Origin: Ovis canadensis
Taxonomy: Eukaryota > Chordata > Mammalia > Artiodactyla > Bovidae
Direction of reading: 5' to 3'
DNA length: 64,000 nucleotides
Assembly: GCF_042477335.2 (NCBI RefSeq)
Contig: NC_091247.1
Span: forward strand, 5,044,501-5,108,500
The notes below the pieces were generated by a model. The model saw nothing but the letters and a program-made list of their open reading frames with translations, had not been told where the DNA came from and made no database searches. Of the stretch, positions 10,650 to 21,821 are shown piece by piece. Numbering within the stretch: position 1 is the stretch's first letter; every line of letters begins with the position of its first letter. The position numbers and the translations under genes are program-made.

Positions 10650-10780
10650 TGTTGATCACGTTGTACAGATAAGAAAACTGAAGCTCGGGGGAGGAGAGTT
10701 AAGTAATGTATCCAGCGTCACACAGCCAGTAATTGACAAACCCTCAAGGTCACGTTCCCTGAGATGACTATCCTGCCTCT
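10650..10780 (-). mobile_element. MIR SINE fragment
   Basis: Antisense MIR core: gtacagataagaaaactgaa then gcgtcacacagccagtaatt. Confidence 0.8.
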
Positions 10781-11265
10781 CCAAGACCAACCAGCTGGCG
10801 CCAGTGTGGGCTGCCCGGGGGCTTCCCTCTGCCCATTCCCCAGTCTTTTTAGTCTCATTGTTTTATCTCCCATGAGGAGAGAAGGGTGCCCACCACTCTG
10901 TAAAAGTGACCTCCCCCAGATCAAGGTTACCACGTCTGAGGGACTGTGGTCCTGCAGGAGCACCAGCCTGGAGACAAACCAGCTTCCTCGGGTGTGTGGG
11001 GGCACAGAGTGAGTGGACAGACGGGCAGCCGTGTTTCTGCTGCTGCCAGAATCACAGCTCCCGGGCCACTGTGTATGCAGGGCTGACCTGCCACTGTAGC
11101 AAACAGCTCCCAACCTCAGTGCCTCATCACAGTGATGGTTTCTTTCTCATCTGTGTCACAGTCCCATGAGGCTTATGGCAGGAGGGGAGACTGGGAGACT
11201 GTGCTCCATGCTGTCGCCCAGCGACCCAGGCTCCTTCCAACTAGTGGCTCCACCATCCCCCAGAG

Positions 11266-11463
11266 CAGGAGCCAGCAGGCTTTTTCTGTAAAGGGCCAGA
11301 CAGAAAATATATTTAAGGCTTTGCTGGCTGTACAGGGGCAACCACTCAATATTGCCATTGTGGTGTGAATGTAGACACTGACAACACAGGAATGGGCGTG
11401 ACTGTGTTCCTATAAAGCTTTATTTAAAAAAACAAGTGGAGGGCCACAGCTTTCCCACCCTTG
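11266..11463 (+). mobile_element. hAT-type nonautonomous DNA transposon
   Basis: A 198-bp element has degenerate terminal inverted repeats (CAGGAGCCAGC... and ...CCCACCCTTG) and an 8-bp flanking duplication, CCCCAGAG/CCCTAGAG, matching at 7 of 8 bases. The body (ttttctgtaaagggccagac, ctttgctggctgtac, cctataaagctttattta) is a very common mammalian MER-type hAT repeat. I do not assign the exact subfamily. Confidence 0.75.
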
Positions 11464-11479
11464 CCCTAGAGCCTTGAAG

Positions 11480-11676
11480 TCCTTCACTGGACCCTCTGTG
11501 TCCGATGAAGAGGCGAGGAAAGAGAAATCTATGAGAGACCATGCAGGAGGCTTTGGTGGCCAGGCCTGGAAGGGGCATACATTGCTTCCACCCACAGAAA
11601 TGAATGCTAATTGTTGCATGCCACTGTGATTTGGGGGGTTGTTTGTTATGCAGCATTATTGTGGTGATGGATATAT
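11480..11676 (+). mobile_element. LTR-like ancient repeat, unassigned family
   Basis: The segment ends with tttggggggttgtttgttat then gcagcattatt, typical of the 3' end of several old mammalian LTRs. Its middle (ggccaggcctggaaggggca) resembles the segment at about 57350. A CHR SINE is inserted at its end. Confidence 0.45.
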
Positions 11677-11687
11677 GATACACTCTT

Positions 11688-11964
11688 TTGCTTATTTATT
11701 TATTGGCTGTATTGGGTCTGCATTGCTATGAACAGGCTTTCTCTAGTTGAGGTGAGCCAAGCCTATTCATTGTGATGCCCAGACTTCTCATTGCAGTGGG
11801 CTCTCTTGTTGTGGGCCACAGGCTCTGGGCTCATGGGCTTAGTTGCGGTGTGCAAGCTTCGTTGTTCCATGGCATGTGGAATCTTTCCAGACCAGGGATT
11901 GAACTTGTGTCCCCTGCATTAGCAGACAGACTCTTATCCACTGCACCAGTCCAGGGAAGCCCAC
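11688..11964 (-). mobile_element. CHR-type SINE, long form, perfect TSD
   Basis: Antisense copy from the tttatttattggctgtatt tail to gtccagggaagccc. It is flanked by a perfect 11-bp duplication gatacactctt (11677-11687 and 11965-11975), which fixes both ends. Confidence 0.95.
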
Positions 11965-11975
11965 GATACACTCTT

Positions 11976-12060
11976 GTTCTCTCCATTTTGAAGATGGAAA
12001 AAGGGAGGTTGTTTGCTCAAGAGCTGACAGCTGGTTGATGGCAAAGCCACTCCATGAGAG
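11976..12060 (-). mobile_element. MIR SINE fragment
   Basis: Antisense MIR-like core: ccattttgaagatggaaaaa followed by tgctcaagagctgacagctg. Confidence 0.6.
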
Positions 12061-12094
12061 CCAAAGCTGCTGTCTAAAGATTTGACATCCGCTT

Positions 12095-12155
12095 GATCCC
12101 ATGAACTATAATGGTGTCTGGCATACAGTAGACGCTAATATTTGTTGAGTTCTCC
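12095..12155 (+). mobile_element. L2/MIR 3'-terminal fragment
   Basis: gtgtctggcatacagtagac followed by gctaatatttgttgag matches the shared L2/MIR 3' terminus. Confidence 0.6.
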
Positions 12156-13214
12156 TCTTGAGTGGTAGCAACTAGAAGCCCTTCTCTCACTCAGGAAGCA
12201 CATGGAGGCATTGACTCTCCTACAGCAGAGAGAGGAGGAAGCCACTGAGCCAGCGATCGGAACGCCCCCCTGGTCGACGGAGCCTGAAACGAAGGCCAAC
12301 ATGAGGGACACGTTCCCACTCACGCATGTGCTTTGTTCTCCAGCAGACCCGGGGGAAACGGGGGCAGAATCAAAGGATGAGGAGAGAAAGGCTCTTTTTA
12401 AAGCCCTGGGCTTTTAGACATGATGACAGCTGCTTTGGGAGAGAGGCAGAGAGGAGGGTGTGGGAGCAGGGGAGGCTTTGAGCAGGACGGAACTGACCAG
12501 AAGGGCTTGATGGGGGGGAGGTGTGTGGGGCGAGAGAATTGTGACCGGGCCCTGTACCAGCATCCGATGGGCCCCTGTTCACCCCAACCTTGCAACTCCA
12601 GGAGCTCCCCGAGAGCCCTAGCTCTGCTCAGCACCAGCTCTGAGAGCAGAAGAAGCAGTGTTTTCTCATTGGCTGGAGTTCTACACACACACACATAAAC
12701 ACACAGAGGGGAGAATTGATTTTCACTTATCTTATTTCCCCCGTCGTGCACCCATGCTCCAATAACCTTATGATTTCATCATGTTCCTGCTCCTGTTTCT
12801 TGTCAGCACTGATACGTTTCTAATTGAAAAGAAATGCAGCAGGGCACAGGTGTATGTGTGCACCCCTCACCGCACAAGCGCCACACGCACAGGCAGAACC
12901 CCATCCTGATGGCCTGCCCTGGCTTCCCTGCGTGGCTTGATGTTATCCAAGAGCCTGCAAAAGCAGAGCAGCCATCAAGACAAGTAGTATCTGTAGTTCA
13001 CCGTCTCCTGAAAACTTCAGAACCCCGGTCCCAAATGTCCCTCTATCTCTCCGGGAGTCTAGGCAATTTTCAGAATATGCCAAGGTCTTTCTGAAACCAG
13101 AGAAACTGGTGCCACCTATTGGTTGGGCCTCCAGGAGAAAGATGAGGCCTGGCCACTGACTCCTCTTCTGATTCTCTGAAAGCTGATTCTCTGAAAGCTG
13201 GAAGGGTCAGCATG
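12156..13214. other. Unique stretch with a short CA tract
   Basis: No gene is recognised. It holds a (CA)n tract at 12682-12705 and a 15-bp tandem doublet (tgattctctgaaagc) at about 13170-13200. Confidence 0.45.
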
Positions 13215-13305
13215 CATTGTATTTATGACCATGTAACTCAGTGCTCATCCTAATGCCTAAGGCATGGCATACAGTCAGTGCTCAATAAATGTTTGTAGAA
13301 ATTAG
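13215..13305 (+). mobile_element. L2/MIR 3'-terminal fragment
   Basis: ggcatggcatacagtcagtg then ctcaataaatgtttgtagaa is the typical 3' terminus of L2/MIR. Confidence 0.7.
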
Positions 13306-13490
13306 TGCAACTCTTAGCGGCTGGGCAAGGTTGCAGTGCTCTGCTCCATCCAGGTAGAAAACCCTTACTACGTCTGTTCCTTCCAGCACTGGTTTTCTGG
13401 GTGTTAGCATTTTGCCGCAAGTAAAGAGCGGAACAGAGCTGGTTTCAGTGTGTTTCAGTTACGGGTTATTGCTGTGAGTCTGATGGACTG

Positions 13491-13715
13491 GCAGTTAAGA
13501 GCTGGACTCTGAGGTCAGACAGACCTTCTCTTGAGCCCTGGCTCTGGTGCGTGTATGGCTTCAGGCAAGTTACTCAATCCCTCTGAGCCTTCCGTTACAA
13601 TGGTGATAATAACTGGACCTGCTTCAAGGAGTTCTTGTGAGTTTTCAGTGAGATGAAGTGAGAGAAGATCCAGCACCACTGTAGCCCAGTGTTAGGACTC
13701 ATTCCCGGCGGTTGA
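13491..13715 (+). mobile_element. MIR SINE, near full length
   Basis: The sense MIR runs from gttaagagctggactctgag through ggcaagttactcaatccctc to the AT-rich core (acaatggtgataataactgg) and beyond. One of the best preserved MIRs in the window. Confidence 0.9.
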
Positions 13716-13899
13716 TGGGCTTCTGCTACTGATGGCAGTGACGACGACGTTCACACACAGTCCAGGCTCAACGATTCTGGACAAGAATCTGAGTCTCTGA
13801 GGGCCCTCGGCTAGGTGGTGAGAGAGAGAAAGCTCATGGGGGACAGCTCGAGAAGCATTGCTTGCTAAACCTGGCTCTTTAAGTTCGGCAGGAGGTCAG

Positions 13900-14080
13900 A
13901 AGAGCAAGAGGGCAAAGTGGGCTGAGGTGGTCAAGAGGGGCTTTCTGGAGGAGGAGACACTGAGGATGGACCTGGAAGGATGCAAAGGATGGGTAAATTA
14001 GACAAGGGGAAGGTGAGCAAAAGGCCTGGGCCAAAAGGAACAGAGTGAATGCTTTGAGAGAGCTGGTGGCCAAGAGGAAG
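13900..14080 (+). mobile_element. Ancient mammalian repeat, unassigned
   Basis: gggctttctggaggaggaga, then a tgagcaaaaggcctgggcca-like block, matches a widespread old mammalian repeat seen again at about 17930, 52840 and 63530. I recognise the pattern but do not assign a family. Confidence 0.4.
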
Positions 14081-15944
14081 AGGTGTGAGCACAGATCCTA
14101 GGTCTGGAGACATGGGATGGGTTTGCTTTTCACCATAAACATGGCGTCGAAATGCAGTCAGTGGGGGAGGGGTGCCCAGGTTTCGCACAGTGGGGAGTTA
14201 CTGCTTAGGGACTACGGTGGTGTGGAAACAAAAGTCGCCCCTCCAGCGGTCTGGCATTGGTGGTATCTGACCAGCAGCCTTTATCTAGAGTCACCTCTCA
14301 CTCTCTACCCTCCCTTCCACACCTTGCCACTTGTCTCCCCTGGCTTGGAATTTCTAAAAGAAGGTGGAGAGGCTTCAGCTGAGCCCAGACAGAAGTGAGG
14401 CAGCTGGGCCCGCCGGCCGAGATGATGGTTCAGCACCATGGAGAGAGCCCAGGGCAGCCCCACGGGGACATTGGGCTCAAAGTGCCAGTGATTTCCCTGC
14501 CCCACCCCAGATTGCTGGCTACAGCTCTCCTTCTGTGCCCACTCTCAGACCTCCATCCTGGCGTGCGCGTGTGTGTCTCATACTCACAAAGCCTCGTTCT
14601 CAGTCTCCCAAGAGGTCACCCGAACATCTGCCTCATTCATTCTGCAAGTATTTGCCCAGCATCCTGTCCGTGTCAGGCAGCATCCTGACATGAGGCCTTG
14701 GCTTACCCGCCAGTGGGGGTGGGCCCCAGAGGACCCACCTCTCTGGTATCAGCTACTGTGCATTTTCCCCAAAGTCTCTGGAGCCCTCTGAGTGCCTTCG
14801 CCAGAGAAGCAACTCTAAAGAAGTGAATGCTGGGAAAGTGAGCTGGAGAACCCCAAACCCTCCCCTTGCCTCCACAGCTTGCTGATTAGTGCTAAGACAG
14901 CTGCAGTCCAGCGTGCCGCTGAGTTTCGTAGCAGCCACCTGGGCAGGCAGTGAGGCAGGCACCCTGCACACCTCCCTGTGAAGCAATGCTGTGATCACTC
15001 ATGCACTCACTCACAGAGATGAGGCCACGCTCCCCAAACTGCACAGCTGACACGGAGCAGAGCAGGGCCGGCCCTGTTTCTGACTCCTTTCTCCTCTTCC
15101 CCCCCTCCCTCTCTATAGGAGCATCTCAGAAGGTCCCATTAGGTTGAATCACCAATTTCCTGGGTGGAAAAATGCCTGAACATCAGAAATACCATGTGAT
15201 TCATCTTAATCTCTTCTCCTTTGAAAACACCCCACCCTGCCAGGTATCTGCTTCCTGCTACAGATTCCAGGTCACTGGGTTTGACCAGTGGTGACTGTCC
15301 CCACTGTGGGCAGACTGGGGACAGCTTCCCTCCAAGGGGACTGTCTGCTCAGAGGTGGCCCCTTGGAACCAGCCGAACTGCATGACCATTGCAGAAGCTA
15401 ATGGACACAAGTCTCAGAGGAAGCAGCTGTGTGAAACCGTCCTTGATGTGGGAAGCTGCCTGGCACAAGCATGCAGCTTCATCAGAACATTTCTGGAGGG
15501 GAATTAATCATCAAATTCACTGGAGTCACCAGTGGTGGGGAGGGGCAAGCAAGGTGGCAGGGCTGGGGTGCTGTCCATCTCAGCAATCAACACTGGCAAG
15601 GATTCTGTAAAGATCCGTGGTCCCAGTGCAGTCTGGAGGCTGGTCGAGGACACCAGAAAGCAGGAAAGACCAGGCAAGTGGGGAATAGCCTCTGCGTGCA
15701 GGGAACAGAGGGGTTACCAGCATGCCTTCATTCATTCACTCATTCAACCTCTGTTTAGCCAGTCAGTACTGATGGAGGTGCTTGGCAGCTGGAGCCTGGC
15801 TGGTTCCTGGGATGGTTGCAGTGGTGCCTGACCAGACAAGGCCTGGACTTCAAGAGTGAATTGAAAAGCCTCGAGGAATTCAGCTTAGAGATTTTGAACC
15901 TGTTTGCAGTTCCCTGAGTTCCCCCACCCCCTGTTTCCTCTGAC
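14081..15944. other. Unique stretch, no gene supported
   Basis: No interspersed repeat is clearly recognised apart from short diverged attcattcactcattcaacc-like fragments near 14630 and 15725. No coherent coding frame is seen. Confidence 0.4.
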
Positions 15945-16021
15945 CTTGACACATATTACGAGCTCCTACTGTGTGCCAGGCACAGTGCCGTGCTCTCAGT
16001 ACATCCTGATGCTGCTTTGTC
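15945..16021 (-). mobile_element. MIR SINE, part 1 of 2
   Basis: gagctcctactgtgtgccag then gcacagtgccgtgctctcag is the outer part of an antisense MIR/MIRc. It is continued at 16191 after a CHR insertion. Confidence 0.65.
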
Positions 16022-16190
16022 TTTTTTTTTTTTAATATTTATTTGTTTGGCTGTGCCAAGTCTTAGTTGCAGCACGTGGGACCTTCGATCTTCACTGAGG
16101 CATGTGAGATCCAGTTTCCCGACCAGGGATTGAATGCATGCCCCCTGCACTGGGAGCGCAGTCTTAACCACTGGACCACCGGGGAAATCC
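16022..16190 (-). mobile_element. CHR-type SINE inside MIR
   Basis: Antisense copy: a poly-T/AT tail, ggctgtgccaagtcttagtt, cgaccagggattgaatgcat and ggaccaccggggaaatcc. Confidence 0.9.
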
Positions 16191-16365
16191 TGTCTATGCA
16201 TTTTGGAAACAGATATTACAGATGGGAGAACAAGGCTCCAAGAGGACAAGGAGTTCGCTCACATTCCTCCAGTGAGCAAGTACTGATCTGGGTTTCTAAC
16301 CCAGGCCAGCCTGAGTCCAGAGCCTACTCTCTTAACCACACTGACATGCTGCCTTGCACAGGGAG
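16191..16365 (-). mobile_element. MIR SINE, part 2 of 2
   Basis: ttacagatgggagaacaagg, gtttctaacccaggccagcc and actctcttaaccacactgac continue the MIR begun at 15945. Confidence 0.8.
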
Positions 16366-16989
16366 CAAGACGTTTGGTGATATGTCCAGACTCTCTGTGT
16401 TTCTTGGCCTCTGCACCCCTGCATCCTCATTTCAGCTCACAGCCCCCTTGCAGATTCCTCTTGGCCCTCTTTAATCCTCCGTGTCCCCTCACTTACTGTT
16501 AGGCTGGACGACAGGGAAGCAAAATGAAAAGATTTAAAGGAAAACTGAAGTTCTCTGAAGACACTCAGTGCAGACCTCTGATGACTAAGCAAGTGGGACT
16601 GACTCTGGCCTCTGATACCATCTCCTTGGCAACCCCCCATCATAGAGTATCTCGGGGTCCCCCACTCATGTCCTCCCGTCCTGTCCTGAGCACTTGCCAA
16701 CAGTCAGCCGGTCTATAGGAGCCCTTCTCTCTTACTGTCTGGAGGACGCTCTTCTTCACTCTGGGATTAAAAGATACACCTCCAGGCAGGGGTGGCCCTG
16801 GGTGTGCCCCTTCTTACCTCCTTTCCAAGAGCCTGCCAGCCTCATCATTCATCCTGCAAACAGTCACAATGTGCTTGCCCTGGCTGGGCACTGCAGAGGC
16901 ACTCGGGTCCTTATTCTCATAAACCTGAAATTCCAACTGGAAAGACAAGCATCCAATAGGTAATTATACCAATAATGGACTATTTCCCA

Positions 16990-17146
16990 TTGTGGTGGAT
17001 TTGTACAGCCGGACTGCGGGTTCAGTGGGATCACCCCAAAATTCATGCCCACCTGGAACCTCAGAATGTGTTTCCTTATTTAGAATAAGGGTCTTTGCAG
17101 ATGTAATTAGGGTAAAGATCTTGAACTGAGATCACCCTCGATTGCT
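16990..17146 (+). mobile_element. MLT1-type LTR, part 1 of 3
   Basis: ccccaaaattcatgcccacc, ggaacctcagaatgtgtttc and gggtctttgcagatgtaatt are diagnostic of the 5' half of an MLT1-like LTR. It is interrupted by BovB and continued at 17401. Confidence 0.8.
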
Positions 17147-17400
17147 AAAGCTCCAGTACTTTGGCCACCTCATGTGAAGAGTTGACTCATTGGAAAAGAC
17201 TCTGATGCTAGGAGGGATTGGGGGCAGGAGGAGAAGGGGACGACAGAGGATGAGATGGCTGGATGGCATCACGGACTCAATGGATGTGAGTGTGAGTGAA
17301 CTCTGGGAGTTGGTGATGGACAGGGAGGCCTGGCATGCTGTGACTCATGAGGTCGCAAAGAGTCGGACATGACTGAGCGACTGAACTGAACTGAACTGAA
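17147..17400 (+). mobile_element. BovB LINE 3' fragment inside MLT1
   Basis: The sense BovB 3' end runs from ctccagtactttggccacct to the terminal ctgaactgaactgaactgaa repeat. In frame + 17190-17372 it keeps the basic [24 protein letters not shown] segment that lies downstream of the BovB reverse transcriptase. Confidence 0.95.
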
Positions 17401-17494
17401 ATCCAATGATCGTGTCCCTACAGGAGACTAAAAAGAAGACTCAGTCACACAGAGGAAAGGGCGACGTGAGGATGAAAGCAGAGACTGCAGTGAA
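17401..17494 (+). mobile_element. MLT1-type LTR, part 2 of 3
   Basis: aatccaatgatcgtgtccct, then agaagactcagtcacacaga, continues the LTR. It ends where a Bov-tA is inserted. Confidence 0.75.
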
Positions 17495-17707
17495 AGAGAA
17501 GTGAAAGTGAAGCCCTTCAGTGGCGTCCGACTCTGTGACCCCATGGATTATAGTTTACCAGGCTCCTCCGTCCATAGGATTCTCCAGGCAAGAGTACTGG
17601 AGTGGGTGGCCACTTCCTCCTCCAGGGGATATTCCCAACCCAGGGATTGAACCCAGCTCTCCTGCATTGTAGGCAGACGCTTTACTGTCTGAGCCACCAG
17701 GGAAGTC
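17495..17707 (-). mobile_element. Bov-tA SINE inside MLT1
   Basis: Antisense Bov-tA: gaagtgaaagtgaag tail, gtccgactctgtgaccccat, ttgaacccagctctcctgca and gagccaccagggaagt. Confidence 0.95.
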
Positions 17708-17915
17708 TCAAAACCCAAGGACCGCCAGTGATTACCAGAAGCCCCTGGAAGCTGACAGAGACGCGTGGAACAGATGAAGTCAGAGCCCCCAGAGGGAACC
17801 AGCCCTGTTCACACCTTGACTTTGGACTTCTGGCCCCAGAACTGTGAGAGAACACATTTCTGTTGTTAAGCCGCTCAATGTGTTACAGCAACTCCAGCGG
17901 ACCAAGATAACATCC
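17708..17915 (+). mobile_element. MLT1-type LTR, part 3 of 3
   Basis: ccttgactttggacttctgg, ccagaactgtgagagaacac and tttctgttgttaagccgctc are the canonical 3' part of MLT1. Confidence 0.85.
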
Positions 17916-17929
17916 AAGGCCCCGTCCTC

Positions 17930-18120
17930 ACCTAGGGAGGCAGGGGCAGTCCCTGGAGGAGGGGACGTCTGAGCAGAGACCTGAGGTTGTGAGGGAGTCA
18001 ACAGCAGGGAGCACACCAGGCATGAGGAGGAACAGGTGCAAAGACCCAGTGCCAGGGAGGAGGAGCTGCAGGAAGGACCGGAGTGGGGGCACCGGGGAGG
18101 GAGGAGGAAACGCATGGTGT
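17930..18120 (+). mobile_element. Ancient mammalian repeat, unassigned
   Basis: ggaggaggggacgtctgagc and aggaacaggtgcaaagaccc match the same old repeat pattern as at 13900. Confidence 0.4.
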
Positions 18121-19084
18121 GTGCAGAGAGCAGGCAGGATGTTGCTCCCAGCTGGGAGGCTGACAGACCTCGGCTCCCCTGGGATCCCAGCCTTGCTGGT
18201 CTCTGCCCTTTGCACGCACGAGGTGCTGGATAACTATCAATTCATGGGCTTCGTCGAGTGTCCGAGTGTGTCTGCAGCGAGTGTGCTGTGCCACCTCCCA
18301 GGAGAGTATGTCGCGCCCGCCCCCTGAGCCCTGGCCCCACCACCCGGCAGACTCTGACTTCTTTCCACCCTTTCAGACGTGTTTCCTGGGAGCGCCCTCC
18401 CAGTCCCTGGATCCATCCCGGGTCCTCCGCCGTGTTAGGCCCCTCACCATGTCCCTGTCCCCACTCCAAATTCCTGCCCCCCACACACATCGTTTTAACA
18501 GGGGACTTGCCCTCTTTGGTCAAGTCCTTTGGTGAATGAAAATAGCATCACCCCAGAGCTGAGTCAGATGAGCCCAAGGAATTCCGAGCCTCCGGGACTT
18601 CATTAGCGCCAGTGCCTGGAATCACCACCGAGCCACAGTGCCTTTTTGTCCTGGCCCCTCCTTCCTGCAGAGGGGCCTCATTAGCTAGGAAATATGAAGC
18701 ACTTAGTAGTTCCATTAACTCGGTGCTTCCACACGTTTCATCTCTGCCTCTCTTCCCGCTCTGCCCTGTCACCGGTGGTTCTCTGCCTCTCTGCTCATTA
18801 GCCCAGGGTGCCCCTGAGTGGCGACCCCCCCTTCGCCCTCCCTGTCTCTCTTCCCCTTCCCCTCCTGACCCCCATCCACTGCAGACCTGAGCCCTGGGAC
18901 ATCTTGAACCAGCCCTGTCTCCGGTAGTGAATCCGAAATGCCCACTGGCTGGGTGTGGGGTGGGGGGAGCATTCAGAGTTTGGTGAGAGGATCCTGGTTC
19001 CCCTCCTTTTCCTCAAGGAGCTCAAGGCAGACACACGGGTCCCCACATATCTGCTACAGGGCCCACGCTGCACGTGGAGCTTAG
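18121..19084. other. Unique stretch with AP-1-like and ATTA sites
   Basis: No repeat or gene is recognised. A TGAGTCA site lies at 18560-18566. It is followed by four CATTAG/CATTAA cores up to about 18800. See findings. Confidence 0.4.
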
Positions 19085-19315
19085 CACAATGGAAGGGGGG
19101 GCTCTGGGTCAGAGAGGCTGGCATTATCGCTTCACCTCTGCCATTTTCAGGCTGTGTGACCTTGGGCAAGTTGCTTCACCTCTCAGCACCTCAGTTTTGT
19201 CATCTGTAAAATGGGGAGGTAGCAACAACCCCCTGTGTTGTTGTAAGAATGAGATGAGGTAGGTGGCTTGTTCGGAACCGCGGCACACTGCCCAGTATAC
19301 AGTAAACCCCTTGCT
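19085..19315 (+). mobile_element. MIR SINE, near full length
   Basis: gctctgggtcagagaggctg, gtgtgaccttgggcaagttg, cagttttgtcatctgtaaaa and the 3' core gttgttgtaagaatgagatg are clear MIR landmarks. Confidence 0.92.
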
Positions 19316-20373
19316 AAGGTTTCCCGTCATCACAGAGGTGGGCATGGACGGGGGGTAGAGTGTGGACAGGGACGAGGAGGAGGGTGGCGTGCTCACCAGC
19401 ACTTGAGCTGAGCCTGAGGGGACCTGGACGTTCCCCGAGGTGAGAAGGGTTTGTGTTCTGGGTTCACGGATCAGCCAAGAGGGTGGTCGGTGAGTCTGAG
19501 TGTGGCCTCCTGAGCAACCCCCCTCCGTGGAGCATTTATTGAGCTCCTGGTCAGTGCAGAGACCAGGGCTGCCGAGATGCACAAGGCCAAGGGGCACCAT
19601 TCCCACAGAACCTGAGCTGATGCCCCCCGCCCCCAGGGTTGTTCAACACGGCAGCCCTGAGCTGGCTGTGCTGGCTGGGCACTGGGGACCCAGTGAAAGG
19701 CAGGCCAGACCCCACTCTCATGAGAGCCAAGGCCGTGCAGGGAGGAGCCTGGAGACCTGTGGCTGGAGCCCCATCCATGACTCGGAGCTTCCCCCACTGG
19801 CTCCCTGGTCTCGGGTCCCCAGCATCCTCGCAGAGGTGGTCCCAGTGGGTCAGGGAAGTAACCGCGGGCCCTGCGGCTCAGCAGCGCCAGCTCTCAGCGC
19901 GCCCCTTGTGGACACAGGTGGTACTGCACCCTTTTCACCTGCGTGTGGCCCTGAGCCCAGCATCCCGGCTACGGCTCGTGGGGGCTCAGCAGGTGCTTAC
20001 TGAGCACACAAATGAGGAAATGATTGCTGTGTCTTTATACTTCTGGTTTAGCTGCACTCTAGATACATGTTTATATCCATAACCTCCACTCCCACCTCCT
20101 GTTTATATCGATCTCTATTAAGTCTGTATAGATCCATAAACTCAGTTTCCAGTGCCTCTGTGCCGCTAGCTCTCTCCACGAACCAAACTAAGTTCCTGGG
20201 AAGGTACAGGCACCAGTCAGCCCACAGGTCCTCAGGGTCCCCGCGGGCAGGCAAACCAGCAGGCTCTGCCACCCCCCACCTAAGCTTGCCCTTTTCCAGA
20301 GACCCTCTGCCACTTCCCCATCCTCACGTCTCTTGCCCCCTGCCACTGTGAGTGGCTGAACTCTGCTCTATAA
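19316..20373. other. Unique stretch, possible L2 tail
   Basis: No gene is supported. gggctcagcaggtgcttact then gagcacacaaatgagg (about 19985-20020) may be an L2/MIR terminus. The 167-codon frame at + 19500-20003 is GC-driven and unrecognised. Confidence 0.4.
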
Positions 20374-20396
20374 TATTGCACGGAGCTCAGGGATTC
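20374..20396 (+). mobile_element. MIR SINE, 5' part split by BovB
   Basis: gcacggagctcagggattc precedes the BovB insertion and joins logically to the MIR sequence at 21107. The last nine bases form the target duplication. Confidence 0.55.
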
Positions 20397-21097
20397 TGAA
20401 AGCTGACTTAAAACTCAACATTCAAAAAACTAAGATCATGGCATCCGGTCCCATCACTTCATGGCAAATAGAAGGGGAAAACTGGAAACAGCGACAGATT
20501 TTATTTTCTTGGGCTCCAAAATCACTGTGGAAAGTGACTGCAGCCATGAAATTAAAAGATGCTTGCTGCTTGGAAGGAAAGCTATAACAAATCTAGACAG
20601 CGTATTAAAAAGCAGAGATATCACTTTGCTGACAAAAGTCCATCTAGTCAAAGCTATGGTTTTTCCAGTAATCATGTGTGGATGTGAGAGTTGGACCATA
20701 AAGAAGGCTGGGCGCTGAAAAATTGATGCTTTTGAACTGTGGTGCTGGAGAAGACTCTTGAGGGTCCCTTCGACAGCAAGAAAATCAAACCAGTCAATCC
20801 TAAAGGAAATCAGTCCCAAATATTCGCTGGAAGGACCAATGCTGAAGCTGAAGCTCCAGTACTTTGGCCACTTGATGTGAAGAGCTGACTCACTGGAAAA
20901 GACCCTGATCCTGGGAAAGATTGAGGGCAGGAGGAGAAGGGGATGACAGAGGATGAGATGGTTGGATGGCATCACCGACTGGATGGACATGAGTTTGAGC
21001 AAACTCTGGGAGACAGAAAAGAACAGGGAAGTCTGGCATGCTGCAGTCCAGAGGCCACAGAGAGTCAGACACATCTGAGTGACTGAACAGCAACAAG
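20397..21097 (+). mobile_element. BovB LINE, 5'-truncated, perfect TSD
   Basis: A 701-bp sense BovB 3' fragment is flanked by a perfect 9-bp duplication cagggattc (20388-20396 and 21098-21106). It begins in the part of ORF2 following the reverse transcriptase and runs to the gactgaacagcaacaa terminus. The duplication shows ordinary target-primed insertion into a MIR. Confidence 0.95.
20461..20718 (+). pseudogene. BovB ORF2 remnant (post-RT region)
   Basis: An 86-codon open segment keeps the BovB thumb-like region after the reverse transcriptase palm: FIFLGSKIT, a CSHEIKR block, a SRDITL-like stretch and the CGCESWTIKKA block (family usually YGCESWT). A stop follows directly, so it is a dead fragment. 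The catalytic palm is absent because the copy is 5'-truncated. Confidence 0.85.
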
Positions 21098-21106
21098 CAG
21101 GGATTC

Positions 21107-21295
21107 CAGAGTCAGGCTCTGAGCTGAGCAGATCTGGGTTCTGATTTCTGGCTCTGCAATGTGACCTTGAGCGTGTCACTTATTCTCCAGGCCTCAGTCT
21201 GTTGATTTGTGAAATAAGATATTATCAGCACCAGTCTCATAGGGATGTTGGGGGGCCAGGTGAGGTTCCGCTTACAAAGCACTGAGAGCTGGGTG
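21107..21295 (+). mobile_element. MIR SINE, 3' part
   Basis: gatctgggttctgatttctg, ctctgcaatgtgaccttgag and ttgtgaaataagatattatc are the MIR body, continued from 20396 across the BovB insertion. Confidence 0.85.
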
Positions 21296-21479
21296 CGTGA
21301 GGGCAACTGACCAGCCAGGCTGGGTGCTCCCCAGGGGTTGTGAGAGTTGAGGGAGTCTCCAGAGACAGAGTAATTTCCCGCCCACCCCTACTCCACACCC
21401 CGGCAGACTCTGGTGGCATTCTCAGCACAGAGAGTATTTTCCACTCAGGCCAAGTAGTCCTAAGCTAATTTGAAAATAA

Positions 21480-21722
21480 GGCTCTCTCAGTGACTACAGC
21501 TAATAATACTGTGTTATATCCTCGAAGGTTGCTAAGAGAATAAACCTTCAATATTCTCATCACAAAAAGAAACGGTAACCAGGAGACATGATGGAGGTGT
21601 TAGCTAACGCCATGGTGATAATCAGTCTGTAATATGTAAGTGTATTGAATCAACACATGGTTCATCTTAAACTCACACAGTGTTATATGTCAGTTACACC
21701 TCAATAAAGCTGAGGAAAAACA
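21480..21722 (+). mobile_element. L1 3' UTR fragment
   Basis: The L1 3' terminus is recognisable: tgactacagctaataatact, aaggttgctaagagaataaa, tatgtcagttacacctcaat and aaagctgaggaaaaa at the end. Confidence 0.8.
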
Positions 21723-21821
21723 TTTAAGTACCAAAATATTAGAAGGACAAAGGTTTAAAATGGCTGTCATTTAAATTGAAAGAAAATTAACAAAGTGATG
21801 TATATATTAAAAAAAAAAATC

